A stretch of DNA of 64,000 bases, from positions 1 to 64,000 of the forward strand of contig UQBO01000002.1 of NCBI GenBank assembly GCA_900539225.1, given 5' to 3'. This document shows, one piece after another, positions 32,448 through 42,203 of the stretch. The notes beneath the pieces were generated by a model, which saw only the letters and a program-made list of their open reading frames with translations, was not told the DNA's origin and did no database searches. This DNA comes from an uncultured Eubacteriales bacterium (lineage in GTDB: Bacteria > Bacillota > Clostridia > Tissierellales > Peptoniphilaceae). Position 1 is the stretch's first letter; every line of letters starts with the position of its first letter. The position numbers and the translations under genes are program-made.

Positions 32448-33593
32448 ATGGAAAGAAAATTTAAAAAAGCCATCAGCTTAGAAACATTTATCTTTTTGGC
32501 AGTACTATTTGCCTTTTTCTACTATCTTTCATCTAAGATGGGAGCCATTAACTTAATCAATACCTTTATGAATACAGCTTATGCCTTGCTTATGGAAGTC
32601 TGCTTCTATATCATGGCCATAGCCGTTGTGGCAGGAGGACTATCAGCCATACTAAGCGAGTTTGGTGTTATATCCTTAATCAATAAGCTCTTGTCAAAGC
32701 TAATGAAGCCGATATACGATTTGCCGGGAGCGGCATCTGTCGGCGTTTTGACATGCTACTTATCAGATAACCCATCGATACTTGCTCTAGCCAAGGACAA
32801 AAACTTTTTAAGGTATTTCAAAAAATATCAAGTGCCAGTCTTGACAAACATAGGCACAGCCTTTGGTATGGGATTTATTACGACTACTACTATGATGGGT
32901 CTAAAGATAGACGGCAGTATAAAGGCAGCGCTTATAGGTAATTTAGGCGCAATAATCGGTTCAATCGTAAGCGTTAGAATAATGATGATATTCACTAAGA
33001 AGAAATTTGGCCTTGAAGCTATGGCTGTCGGCGATGCAGACGCATCTAAGGCAACTATGGACCTAAGACCAGTTAGAGAAGGATCGATTTTTAATAGATT
33101 TATAGACGCCTTACTAGATGGAGGCAAGATAGGTGTAGACATGGGCTTATCAATAGTTCCGGGCGTTATACTTATCTGCACTGTGGTACTTATACTAACT
33201 AATGGACCGGGACCAGATGGGCTTTACACAGGCGCAGCAAAGGAAGGAGTTAAGCTCTTACCAATGATTGCGGACAAACTAAGCTTTATAATCAAGCCAC
33301 TTTTTGGCTTTACTTCAGGTAAGTGCATAGCCGTTCCAATCACAGCACTTGGATCAGCAGGAGCAGCTATAGGCCTAGTACCTGAATTAATTAATACAGG
33401 CGCAGCAAATGCTTCAGACATAGCTGTCTTCACAGCTATCTGCATGTGCTGGTCAGGCTATCTTTCTACACATATTGCGATGATGGATGCCCTTGGCTAT
33501 AACGATCTAGCAGGCAAATCAATATTCGCACACACTATAGGCGGCTTAGCAGCTGGCTTTTCAGCACACATACTATTTACACTATTAGCATAG
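32448..33593 (+). CDS. CD0519/CD1768-like membrane transporter (nucleoside-recognition Gate fold)
   Basis: 381 residues with about ten membrane helices and glycine-rich segments (VLTCYLSDNPSI, GTAFGMGFITTTTMMGLKI, FGFTSGKCIAVPITALGSAGAAIG). It looks like the Gate-domain family that includes the clostridial CD0519/CD1768 membrane proteins. Direct linkage to cyuA suggests transport of cysteine or serine; this is inference from context. No sodium-symporter signature is recognisable. Confidence 0.75.
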   Translation: MERKFKKAISLETFIFLAVLFAFFYYLSSKMGAINLINTFMNTAYALLMEVCFYIMAIAVVAGGLSAILSEFGVISLINKLLSKLMKPIYDLPGAASVGVLTCYLSDNPSILALAKDKNFLRYFKKYQVPVLTNIGTAFGMGFITTTTMMGLKIDGSIKAALIGNLGAIIGSIVSVRIMMIFTKKKFGLEAMAVGDADASKATMDLRPVREGSIFNRFIDALLDGGKIGVDMGLSIVPGVILICTVVLILTNGPGPDGLYTGAAKEGVKLLPMIADKLSFIIKPLFGFTSGKCIAVPITALGSAGAAIGLVPELINTGAANASDIAVFTAICMCWSGYLSTHIAMMDALGYNDLAGKSIFAHTIGGLAAGFSAHILFTLLA

Positions 33594-33605
33594 ATAGGAG
33601 AAGAA

Positions 33606-36600
33606 ATGGACGAGAGACAAAGAGTAATTTCATTATTTAAATACATTAGGCAAACTATTGATGACAAGTACAAGCCTATATTAAACGTTAAGGACGAGCT
33701 TTGGAACAAGTATTTGGACGAGATCAACCTTAATAATAAATTCCTCTACTTTTCTTGCGGAAGCGATTCGACAAGCGACGTGATCCTTAGAATCACTAGA
33801 CCTTATTCGCAAAAAACGCAAGAAGATATTAGAGTGCAAAATTTATTCAAGGAGTTCAGAGAGCTATATTACAAGCTTGAGAACGAATCGCACCTATATG
33901 AATTAGTCTTTGCCAATGGCATTTTAATATCTAAATACGATGCCAATATCTATCATCCTATATTAATAAAGAGGGCGGCAATTGATTTTGACTCAAGGAA
34001 AGATAGTATAGCGATACGCGATACGAACAGAGACATGACTCTTGATATCAAGCTAATATCTATGATTGAGAATGTTAATCACTTGGAGCTAAAGAATATC
34101 ATGGAGCACATCTCCATGAACTACTACCACCCATTTGACACAGCGTCAATGGCTGAGCTAATGAAGTCTATGGCAAAGAGGTTGCATACGGACTCATCTT
34201 ATGAAGAGACGGGTGTGAGCGAAACGGATAAGGCTTTCACCATAATCAATAGACCACTATTATTCTTAAGAAATAAAGAGACTGACTTTATACAAAATCT
34301 TGACGAGATGATTGAGTCCATAGAAAAGGGTTCGGAAGTGAACAAGAGCCTACTTAATCTATGCGGCGTCAACATCAAGGAAAAGGAAACAGAAGAGAGA
34401 GCGGAAACGCTTGACGACAAGATTAGAAACATCGAAGGCATCTCGCAAAGTGTTTTATTCACTAAAGAAGCTAACAAGGAGCAACTTGAAGTAGCCGAGA
34501 GAATCGCTAACTACGATACTGTCTTGGTTCAAGGACCGCCAGGCACAGGTAAAACGCATACCATAGCGAACCTTTTAGGCGATATATTAGCAAGAGGCAA
34601 AACTGTTTTAGTCGCTTCTCAAACAAAGAAGGCACTATCGGTACTAAAGAGCATGACTCAAGAAGAGATCAGAGCCCTTTGCGTATCGACTATTGATGAC
34701 AACAACGAGGACATGGAGAAGTCCATCGACTCGATCACTGATTATATAAGCAATCACTCCATAGAAGAGCTTAAAGAAAAGATACAAAAGCTCAATATGG
34801 ATAGAAACATTCTTATCGAGAGACTTAACGAAACAAGAAAGAAAATCTTTAGCATCAAATCATCTGAGCTAAAGAGCATTAATATAGGTGAAGAAGTCTT
34901 CAGCCCAATAGACGCGGCAAGATTTTTGCATGATCACGACGGCCTAAACAAGATACCGGGAGAGGTAAAGCTATATGAGGCGCTACCGATATCAAAGGGA
35001 GACATAGACTTTTTGTACTACTCAAACGAAGCTCTTACTAGAGAGGACGAAAAGGAATTAAACATAGGACTACCAGATCCAAACAGCATACTTAATCCGG
35101 AAGATCTTGAAAAGACAATAGATGCGATGGATGCAGCACTTCTTAGAGCGAAGACACTTAAGGAAGAGATCAGAAGAAATATCACTTTAAAGGAAAGAGT
35201 CTACCTTGATCAAAATGCACTTTATAATGGTAAGGACGATGAAGATTTTAGCGATATCTACGAAAAGATTGATTATATCAATAGTCTTGATGAGCTAGAA
35301 GATTGGCAGATAAAAGTCATTGTTAGCGCCAAGGCAGGAAATGCTGACAAGAAGAGCTACATTAGATTAACAGAGCTAATTACAGAGCTTGATGACTACT
35401 ACGATAGAAACGTTGATCACCTAAGAGGCAAGAGACTTATCTACCCAGCTGATATGAATCAAAAAGAGCTAAGACAGTCACTTGAAGAGATGAGATCAAG
35501 ACTTGTTGATGGCAAAAAGATCAAGGGTATATCCGCTATGTTTAAAAACTCGTGGAAGAAAGTACTTACAAGCGTGAGCATCAACGGTCAAGGTCTAGTT
35601 ACTGTTGAGGATATGGACGACGCCATAGTCAACATCAATCTAGATATCAAGATATCCGAGCTAAAAGCGCTATTTGATGAGCTTATATATAAGACAAATG
35701 ATGATTTTGATAGAGAAAAGCTTATTGAAAATAAAGAATTGCTTAGCTATTTACCACTAATCACGAAGTACATGAAATTCTACGACGAAAACGTTCAGTC
35801 CTTATTTAAGCTAATGCAAGACAAGGGTATAAATGTGAACAGCATCTTTGTCAACAACAAAGTTCTTTCGCCGCACGATTCATTTATCAAAGAGATGAAG
35901 CTGATTAAAAACGATTTAAGAAAGTACATTGAACTCGCTGACGAATATGACTTAAAATACATTCCTGCAAAGGCGAAGCTTGATGATACACTTGATAAAT
36001 TAAAAGTAGATGAAGATAATAAATCTGATTTACTCTTATTAATGAACACTGCGATTGAAACTAAGTACTACGACAGCTATAGAGATAGTTTTGAAAATCT
36101 TAAAAAGACTTATGAAAAGATTAAGATACTTAAGAAGAGAAACGAACTTCTTGATGAGTTAGCAGCTGTTGCACCTACTTGGAAAGAGTTTATATATAAC
36201 CGCTTCGATATACATGGGCTTAAGGACGCACCTGAAAATATCGAAGAAAATTGGTATTACAAACAATTTGATGGCATCATCTCAAAGATAAATAGAACGC
36301 CTTATGAAAAGTATCAAAAGATGATGACTTGGTACAAGAAGCAGCTTTATGATATAACGAAAGAACTCGCTTCAAACATGGCATGGCACTCATTTATGCT
36401 TAAGATCAAAGATGATATAGAGAAAAAGCAAGCACTACAAGGCTGGCAGCTAACAATGAAGAAGATTGGTAAAGGCACTGGCAAACAAGCGATTGGACTA
36501 AAGAAAGAGGCTAAAGAACTTATGAAGAAGTGCCAAAGAGCTGTTCCTGCTTGGATTATGACTATTGACAAGGCACTTGAAAGTCTTGATTATAATCAAA

Positions 36601-37772
36601 AATTTGACTATCTAATCATAGATGAAGCATCTCAAGCGGACATATCAGCTATACCTATACTTCAATTAGCAAAAAAGGCTATCATAGTCGGCGACGATGA
36701 GCAAGTAAGCCCACAAGCGGTAGGTATAGACCAAGACAAGCAAAGAAATCTTATAGATATGTATATTAAAGACAAGGTGGCCAACAGCCATTTGTATGAT
36801 TTAAACTCATCCTTGTATGACATACTTAAGACAAGCTTCCCAGTCTTAACGCTTAAAGAGCACTTTAGAAGCGTGCCAATGATAGCTGCTTACTCAAACT
36901 TTATTTCTTACGATAGCATAATAAAGCCACTTAGAGAGTCATCATCGACAAAGGTTCAACCTGCACTTAAATTGATTAAGGTCGATGGCATAAGAGATGA
37001 TGATAGAGTTAACGAGGCAGAAGCAAATTACATTGCAGATGAAATCCTAAGGATAAAGGACGAGCCTGATTATGAGGGCAAAACAATCGGCGTAATATCG
37101 CTTGCGAGCGAAGATCAAGCTAAATTTATAGATAAGCTTCTTATAGAAAAGCTAAGCCTACAAGATTATGACAGATTAAACATCTTATGCGGCAGACCAG
37201 CGGCCTTCCAAGGCGATGAAAGAGACATCATCTTCTTAACGACAGTTGATTCGAACGAAAAGGATGAAGCGATGAAAGTCTTAAACGAAGGCGCCTACGA
37301 TGTGAACAAGAAGAAATACAACGTAGCAGTATCAAGGGCCAAGGACCAAGTAGTTTTAGTCACTTCGCTTGATTACAAGAAGGACTTAAAGCTCGGCGAT
37401 ATTAGAAGAACGCTTATTGAGTTCTTTATAAACCCTGAGGACAAGATGGTCTTTGACAAGAGAAATAGATATGAGCTGTCGTCATTTGAAGAAGACATTA
37501 AGAAAGAGCTTGAAGCAAGGGGAGTCGAAGTAAAAACGAATGTCGAAGCAGGTCTATATAACATTGCCTTACTCGCTATTAAAGACGATAAGAAATTTAT
37601 AGTAGAAGCAGAAGGATCAGAATTTGATATAGATGACGAAACAATCATCGACCAAATGGAAAAGAGAGATATTTTGGAAAGAGTTGGCTGGAACTTTGTC
37701 AGCATCAGAAGCACAAAATATTACTACGACCCATCAAAGGCGATAGATGATTTACTTAACGATATGAAGTAG
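33606..37772 (+). CDS. Large SF1 (UPF1-like) helicase with degenerate C-terminal nuclease domain
   Basis: 1388 residues. Residues 1-290 are an unassigned N-terminal domain. The first RecA half has Walker A GPPGTGKT (310-317). A long helical insert (about 390-980, coiled-coil-like, Lys/Glu-rich) separates it from motif II, IDEASQ (near 1006), motif III VGDDEQVSP, and motif VI VAVSRAKDQ (near 1240). The ATPase looks intact. The last 90 residues resemble the Vsr/MTES_1575-type nuclease often fused to such helicases (ending GWNFVSIRSTKYYYDP). The usual acidic residue in the I-D-L strand is Ala here (YNIALLAI), so cleavage activity may be lost. It is followed after 11 bp by a GH77-like gene. Codon use is like that of neighbouring core genes. 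Confidence 0.85.
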   Translation: MDERQRVISLFKYIRQTIDDKYKPILNVKDELWNKYLDEINLNNKFLYFSCGSDSTSDVILRITRPYSQKTQEDIRVQNLFKEFRELYYKLENESHLYELVFANGILISKYDANIYHPILIKRAAIDFDSRKDSIAIRDTNRDMTLDIKLISMIENVNHLELKNIMEHISMNYYHPFDTASMAELMKSMAKRLHTDSSYEETGVSETDKAFTIINRPLLFLRNKETDFIQNLDEMIESIEKGSEVNKSLLNLCGVNIKEKETEERAETLDDKIRNIEGISQSVLFTKEANKEQLEVAERIANYDTVLVQGPPGTGKTHTIANLLGDILARGKTVLVASQTKKALSVLKSMTQEEIRALCVSTIDDNNEDMEKSIDSITDYISNHSIEELKEKIQKLNMDRNILIERLNETRKKIFSIKSSELKSINIGEEVFSPIDAARFLHDHDGLNKIPGEVKLYEALPISKGDIDFLYYSNEALTREDEKELNIGLPDPNSILNPEDLEKTIDAMDAALLRAKTLKEEIRRNITLKERVYLDQNALYNGKDDEDFSDIYEKIDYINSLDELEDWQIKVIVSAKAGNADKKSYIRLTELITELDDYYDRNVDHLRGKRLIYPADMNQKELRQSLEEMRSRLVDGKKIKGISAMFKNSWKKVLTSVSINGQGLVTVEDMDDAIVNINLDIKISELKALFDELIYKTNDDFDREKLIENKELLSYLPLITKYMKFYDENVQSLFKLMQDKGINVNSIFVNNKVLSPHDSFIKEMKLIKNDLRKYIELADEYDLKYIPAKAKLDDTLDKLKVDEDNKSDLLLLMNTAIETKYYDSYRDSFENLKKTYEKIKILKKRNELLDELAAVAPTWKEFIYNRFDIHGLKDAPENIEENWYYKQFDGIISKINRTPYEKYQKMMTWYKKQLYDITKELASNMAWHSFMLKIKDDIEKKQALQGWQLTMKKIGKGTGKQAIGLKKEAKELMKKCQRAVPAWIMTIDKALESLDYNQKFDYLIIDEASQADISAIPILQLAKKAIIVGDDEQVSPQAVGIDQDKQRNLIDMYIKDKVANSHLYDLNSSLYDILKTSFPVLTLKEHFRSVPMIAAYSNFISYDSIIKPLRESSSTKVQPALKLIKVDGIRDDDRVNEAEANYIADEILRIKDEPDYEGKTIGVISLASEDQAKFIDKLLIEKLSLQDYDRLNILCGRPAAFQGDERDIIFLTTVDSNEKDEAMKVLNEGAYDVNKKKYNVAVSRAKDQVVLVTSLDYKKDLKLGDIRRTLIEFFINPEDKMVFDKRNRYELSSFEEDIKKELEARGVEVKTNVEAGLYNIALLAIKDDKKFIVEAEGSEFDIDDETIIDQMEKRDILERVGWNFVSIRSTKYYYDPSKAIDDLLNDMK

Positions 37773-37783
37773 AAGGTGATTTT

Positions 37784-39220
37784 TTGGATACACTTAGAGA
37801 AGCAGGCATACTTTTACCTATAAGTATATTAAAGAGCAAATACAAGCACGGCACTTTCAAAGACGCCATGAAGGCAGTTGATTTTTTAAACAAAGCAGGT
37901 CAAAAGATTTGGCATATTGAGCCTATCATGTATATGGACGGAGATTTGAGAAGCGAAAAAAACATATCTCAGTTCGCACTTGACCCAATATACGCAGATT
38001 TAGACGAGTTCATCAACATGGGCCTACTTAGCACGGCTGAGATATTTAAGCTAGATGAAGAGTCAGAGAAAAAATTCGAAGCGCACGACAAAGAGCTAAT
38101 CAAGGCTGAAAAGATAAAAGCACTGCGCCTTGTATATAAAAGAGCTTACCAAGACTTCAAGAAAGAGGCCATTTACCAGGACTTCATCAATGAAAATCAA
38201 TATTGGCTAAAAGATTTTTCCCTTTTCATGACTATATATAATAAGAAGAAAGTCTTTGAAGAATTTTCAGATGAAGAGATAAATATCGCCATTTACAAGG
38301 ATAATATCGATGAAGAAATCGAAGAAGAAGCGAAATTCCAAGAGTTTGTTCAGTTCTTGTTATATAGGCAGTATCTTAAGTTAAAAAATTATGCCAAGGG
38401 CTTAGATGTAAAAATCTTGTGCGACGTTCCTTTTTATGCTAATGAAATTTCTTCAGAGGCGTGGGCAAAGAAGGACTACTTCGAAGTCGACAAAAAGCTA
38501 AGACCACTTAACTACGCCATAAAAGCGTATGAACAAGACAAGGACTTAAATCAAAATGATAAACGATTGGTTTATAGTTTTGATTTCATCGCCTTCGACG
38601 GCTATGAATATATAAAGGAAAAGTATTCTTACTATGCAAAGCTATTTGATTATATTAGGTTAATCGATATTGAAGACTACGAGACAACAATCAAAGTCGA
38701 TGCGAAGACCATGGACCTAGATACTATAAGTGCGGATAAAAATCCTATAGAAGAAATTTTTTCTGTATTGAAAGATATAGATGTAGCCTGCAAAGTATTT
38801 ACTGACTATATTAGATGCAATTCGAAAATCATTAGAAAGATAATGAAAGACGATAGGATAATCGAGTCAAGGACTATACAAGACGCCTTTGATGTAAATG
38901 CTGATGAGAAGAACTTGCCGCTTAATGTTGACAAGGCTTGCTTATACTACAGCTCGGACTTTGATATGAAAGAGCTAAGTAAGTACTTAAACTCATCGAA
39001 CGATATGAAGCTAAGGATAGAGGACTACACGATGAAGAAGGAGTTCAACAATTACGACATCATCGAAAGGATGTACAGCTCTAACGCTTCTAAGGTAATT
39101 ATTGCTCTTTGGGACTTAAGTGGCGAGGTAAATAAGAAGACTTGCGAAGTCGATATTAATGAAATAGGCCTTAAGCTCGAAACGATTTTGAAGCAATACA
39201 TGATACAATTCTCACGATAG
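37784..39220 (+). CDS. Degenerate GH77 (MalQ-like) protein, probable pseudo-enzyme
   Basis: 478 residues from TTG 37784 (GAAGGTGATT before it). The N-terminus GILLPISILKSKYKHGTF matches the amylomaltase opening GILLHITSLPSPYGIGTFG. KAGQKIWHIEPI, ENQYWLKDFSLFM, and VKILCDVPFYANEISSEAW follow in family order. The nucleophile region RIDHFRG is altered to IRLIDIEDYE (Asp295 may remain). The acid/base motif AEDLG is replaced by FTDYIR near 339-344, so the catalytic glutamate is missing. Substrate loops such as the GDSPYQ segment are gone. I infer a non-catalytic glucan- or protein-binding protein. It is coupled to the helicase gene and followed by a terminator. Confidence 0.65.
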   Translation: MDTLREAGILLPISILKSKYKHGTFKDAMKAVDFLNKAGQKIWHIEPIMYMDGDLRSEKNISQFALDPIYADLDEFINMGLLSTAEIFKLDEESEKKFEAHDKELIKAEKIKALRLVYKRAYQDFKKEAIYQDFINENQYWLKDFSLFMTIYNKKKVFEEFSDEEINIAIYKDNIDEEIEEEAKFQEFVQFLLYRQYLKLKNYAKGLDVKILCDVPFYANEISSEAWAKKDYFEVDKKLRPLNYAIKAYEQDKDLNQNDKRLVYSFDFIAFDGYEYIKEKYSYYAKLFDYIRLIDIEDYETTIKVDAKTMDLDTISADKNPIEEIFSVLKDIDVACKVFTDYIRCNSKIIRKIMKDDRIIESRTIQDAFDVNADEKNLPLNVDKACLYYSSDFDMKELSKYLNSSNDMKLRIEDYTMKKEFNNYDIIERMYSSNASKVIIALWDLSGEVNKKTCEVDINEIGLKLETILKQYMIQFSR

Positions 39221-39255
39221 ACGAAATAAAATATAAGCACATAGACGACCACATG

Positions 39256-39300
39256 GCTCCGATATATGAATTTAAAAGTTCAATATCGGAGCTTTATTAT
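39256..39300 (+). terminator. Terminator after the helicase/GH77-like operon
   Basis: GCTCCGATAT (39256-39265) pairs with ATATCGGAGC (39283-39292), followed by TTTATTATT. Confidence 0.8.
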
Positions 39301-39319
39301 TAATTATTATTCAAAAAAC

Positions 39320-39348
39320 TTGACTTTTATCATTAGAAAGTTTATAAT
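39320..39348 (+). promoter_or_regulatory. Promoter of the opp operon
   Basis: TTGACT (39320-39325), a 17-nt spacer and consensus TATAAT (39343-39348); AAGGAGG precedes ATG 39391. Confidence 0.88.
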
Positions 39349-39390
39349 AGTCATTGTAGATACTAATTTTATTTTAAGGAGGAAATTAAA

Positions 39391-41184
39391 ATGAAAAGCA
39401 AAAAGTTTTTAGCTTTATTACTTGTATTAGTAATGGCTATAAGCGTACTAGCAAGTTGTAAACCAGCTGATACACCAGCAGATGCTGACAAACCAGCTGA
39501 AACAACAACAGATGAAGGAAAAGACGAAGGTAAGGAAGAGGCTCCTGCAGATACAGGTGCTATTACTGAAATGCCTACAGACGGAGAACCAGACGCTGAT
39601 CAATACATTAACACATTTGATACAGCTCATCCAAACACATTAGACCCTGCAAAGGGAAGTGACTCGTATGGTAACGGTATATTACTTAACATTCTTGAAC
39701 CACTTGTAAGAATTCAAGACGTAAAAGGACAAATGGGTTCAGTTGAATATGTACCAGCTGGAGCTGAAAGCTGGGACGTATCTGAAGATGGACTTACTTA
39801 CACATTCCATGTAAGAGAAGGAAATATGTGGAACGATGGCACTCCAGTAACTGCAAAAGATTATGAATATGGTATCAAGAGATGTATTGATCCAAGAACT
39901 GCATGTCCATATGCTAACAACACATACTATATCAAGGGAGCTGAAAAAGTTAACAAAGCTAAATTAGCTGACGGTGAAGAACCTGATTATTCAGAAGTAG
40001 GCGTAGTTGCTAAAGATGACAAAACTCTAGAAATAACACTAGAACATCCAGTACCATTCTTTATTGATATCGTAACAACAAGAATTTTCTTCCCACAAAG
40101 ACAAGACTTAGTGGAACAATATCAAGACACTTACTCAACAAGTCCAGAAACTGCTCCACAATGTGGACCATTCATTCTAAAAGATTGGGTTATCAACTCT
40201 GAACAAAACTATGTAAAGAATGATAACTACTGGGATAAAGACAACGTAAAATTAAGCAAATACAAAGTATCTATAATCAAAGACTCAAACACTATCTATA
40301 ACGCACTAAAAGCAGGTCAAATCGACTACGCAGGTGTAGGCGATCCTAAGTGGAAAGGCCAATTCTTAGATAATCCTGACTACTACAGCACAGTAAGAGC
40401 TAACCCAGATACAACATACTTCATGTTTAACTGCAATGCAGATTCAAACACTTCAAACAACAAGGTTAGACAAGCTATCTCTATAGCACTTGACAGACAA
40501 GAATTAATCGATTCTTGCTACAACGGTGTTCCAACACCAGCTTATGACTTTGTACCACCAGCAGTAACTTGCCAAGGTAAAGAATTCAACAAGCTTGGTG
40601 AAGGTTGGGTTAAGAAATTAGCTGAAGACAATCCAGATCCAAAGGCTTTATTTGAAGAAGGCGTTAAGGAAGCTGGCTTAGGAGATCCATCAAGCGTTAC
40701 TATTAAGCTAATGGGTTCAGATACATCTCAAGAAGGAAGAACTTCTGGAGAATTCGTACAACAATGTCTAGAAGAAGCATTAGGATGTAAGGTTGAAGTA
40801 GACAACCAAGACTGGTCACAATTTATTAACATTGTTAAAACTGGTAAAGGTTGGGACATCGCGTGGTTAGCATGGGGTGCAGACTTTAACGACCCATCAA
40901 ACTTCCTAGAAACTTGTCACTCACAAACAGCGGCTTATCCTACAGGATACAAGAACGAAGAATTCGATAAGTTACTAGACGAAGCTAAAGTTGAACAAGA
41001 TGCTGACAAGCGTGTTCAATTATTCCACGAAGCAGAAAAGATTTTATTATATGATGATGCAGCTTTAACTCCAGTAATTCACAGAATTGCTAACGTATTT
41101 AGAAGATCATACATCAGAAACGCTAACTATAGTTACTTCTCAACTATGGGTATGTCAAGAATATTCACTAGCGGAAGAAAGTAA
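39391..41184 (+). CDS. oppA: Oligopeptide ABC transporter substrate-binding lipoprotein
   Basis: 597 residues. The signal peptide ends in the lipobox LASC (Cys22); an acidic linker runs to about 60. The SBP family 5 domain follows, with the text EPLVRIQD, YTFHVREGNMWNDGTPVTAKDYEYG near 145 and CGPFILKDW. It binds peptides outside the membrane for the OppBCDF complex. Codon use is highly biased (gaa, caa, aca), as expected for an abundant protein. Confidence 0.94.
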   Translation: MKSKKFLALLLVLVMAISVLASCKPADTPADADKPAETTTDEGKDEGKEEAPADTGAITEMPTDGEPDADQYINTFDTAHPNTLDPAKGSDSYGNGILLNILEPLVRIQDVKGQMGSVEYVPAGAESWDVSEDGLTYTFHVREGNMWNDGTPVTAKDYEYGIKRCIDPRTACPYANNTYYIKGAEKVNKAKLADGEEPDYSEVGVVAKDDKTLEITLEHPVPFFIDIVTTRIFFPQRQDLVEQYQDTYSTSPETAPQCGPFILKDWVINSEQNYVKNDNYWDKDNVKLSKYKVSIIKDSNTIYNALKAGQIDYAGVGDPKWKGQFLDNPDYYSTVRANPDTTYFMFNCNADSNTSNNKVRQAISIALDRQELIDSCYNGVPTPAYDFVPPAVTCQGKEFNKLGEGWVKKLAEDNPDPKALFEEGVKEAGLGDPSSVTIKLMGSDTSQEGRTSGEFVQQCLEEALGCKVEVDNQDWSQFINIVKTGKGWDIAWLAWGADFNDPSNFLETCHSQTAAYPTGYKNEEFDKLLDEAKVEQDADKRVQLFHEAEKILLYDDAALTPVIHRIANVFRRSYIRNANYSYFSTMGMSRIFTSGRK

Positions 41185-41201
41185 TTTTAACAAAATTTAA
41201 T

Positions 41202-41233
41202 TTAAGAAAAGGGGATTCTTCCCCTTTTCTTAA
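41202..41233 (+). terminator. Hairpin between oppA and oppB (attenuator or mRNA stabiliser)
   Basis: A perfect 14-bp stem, 41202-41215 with 41220-41233, has a TTCT loop. No long T-run follows (GTTATAAG), so it probably protects the oppA mRNA 3' end or causes only partial termination. Confidence 0.75.
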
Positions 41234-41260
41234 GTTATAAGTATAAATTAGGAGGATAAT

Positions 41261-42190
41261 ATGATAAAGTATATCGTAAAAAGAGTTATTTATTTGTTTA
41301 TTACTCTTTTTATAATCACTACTGCAACATTTTATCTAATGCATACTATTCCTGGAGATCCTTTAACAGCAAGAGTACAAAAGAATCTACCAGAACAAGT
41401 TAGAATTAACTTTGAAAAGAAGTATGGTTTGGATAAGCCGTTGTATGAACAATACGGATTGTTCCTAAAAAACATGACACAAGGAGACTTTGGCGAATCA
41501 ATTACATATCCAGGTGTAAAGATTGCTGACAGAATTTTCAAGACTGCACCTATATCGGGTGCCCTAGGCGGAACTGCTCTAGTAATAGGCTTTGTACTAG
41601 GTATGACACTAGGTATCATAGCCGCACTTAATAGAGGTAAGTGGCCAGACTACTTAGTAATGTTCCTTGCAATTATAGGTATAGTACTACCTTCATTCGT
41701 ACTGGCAACATTATTACAATATGTTTTTGCAAATAAATTAGGATGGTTACCAGTTATGGGCTGGGGTACAGTTAAGAATGCTGTGCTTCCTGTAATAGCT
41801 CTAAGCTTTGGTACTATAGCAACTTACGCAAGATACATGAGATCTTCAGTACTTGAAGTAATCAATTCAGACTATATCTTGACAGCAAGAGCTAAAGGTG
41901 TAAGCGAATTCAACATTATTAGAAAGCATGTGTTTAAAAACGCCTTTATTCCGTCACTAACTATACTTGGACCACAAATCGGCGGTATCTTCGCTGGTTC
42001 ATTCGTTATTGAAAAAATATTCTCTATACCAGGACTAGGTTTCTTCCTAGTAACATCAATTCAAGATAGAGACTATCCGATGATCATTTCATCTACAATA
42101 TTCTTTGCGTTCTTATTTATAGTCGCTACTCTTGTTGTAGACGTACTATATGTATTTATTGACCCAAGAATTAAATTATCAGAAGATTAA
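41261..42190 (+). CDS. oppB: Oligopeptide ABC transporter permease OppB
   Basis: 309 residues with six membrane helices. The start MIKYIVKRVIYLFITLFII and HTIPGDPL are typical of OppB/DppB. The ATPase-contact loop is TARAKGVSEFNIIRKHVFKN near 208. AGGAGG precedes the ATG. It lies between oppA and oppC. Confidence 0.94.
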   Translation: MIKYIVKRVIYLFITLFIITTATFYLMHTIPGDPLTARVQKNLPEQVRINFEKKYGLDKPLYEQYGLFLKNMTQGDFGESITYPGVKIADRIFKTAPISGALGGTALVIGFVLGMTLGIIAALNRGKWPDYLVMFLAIIGIVLPSFVLATLLQYVFANKLGWLPVMGWGTVKNAVLPVIALSFGTIATYARYMRSSVLEVINSDYILTARAKGVSEFNIIRKHVFKNAFIPSLTILGPQIGGIFAGSFVIEKIFSIPGLGFFLVTSIQDRDYPMIISSTIFFAFLFIVATLVVDVLYVFIDPRIKLSED

Positions 42191-42203
42191 TCAGGAGGTA
42201 AAC

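Noticed and set aside
33606..39220. Helicase/GH77-like pair as a recently acquired defence island
   Set aside because: Codon use and base composition match the surrounding core genes, and no integrase, restriction or toxin gene lies next to it. A defence role stays possible but acquisition is not supported.
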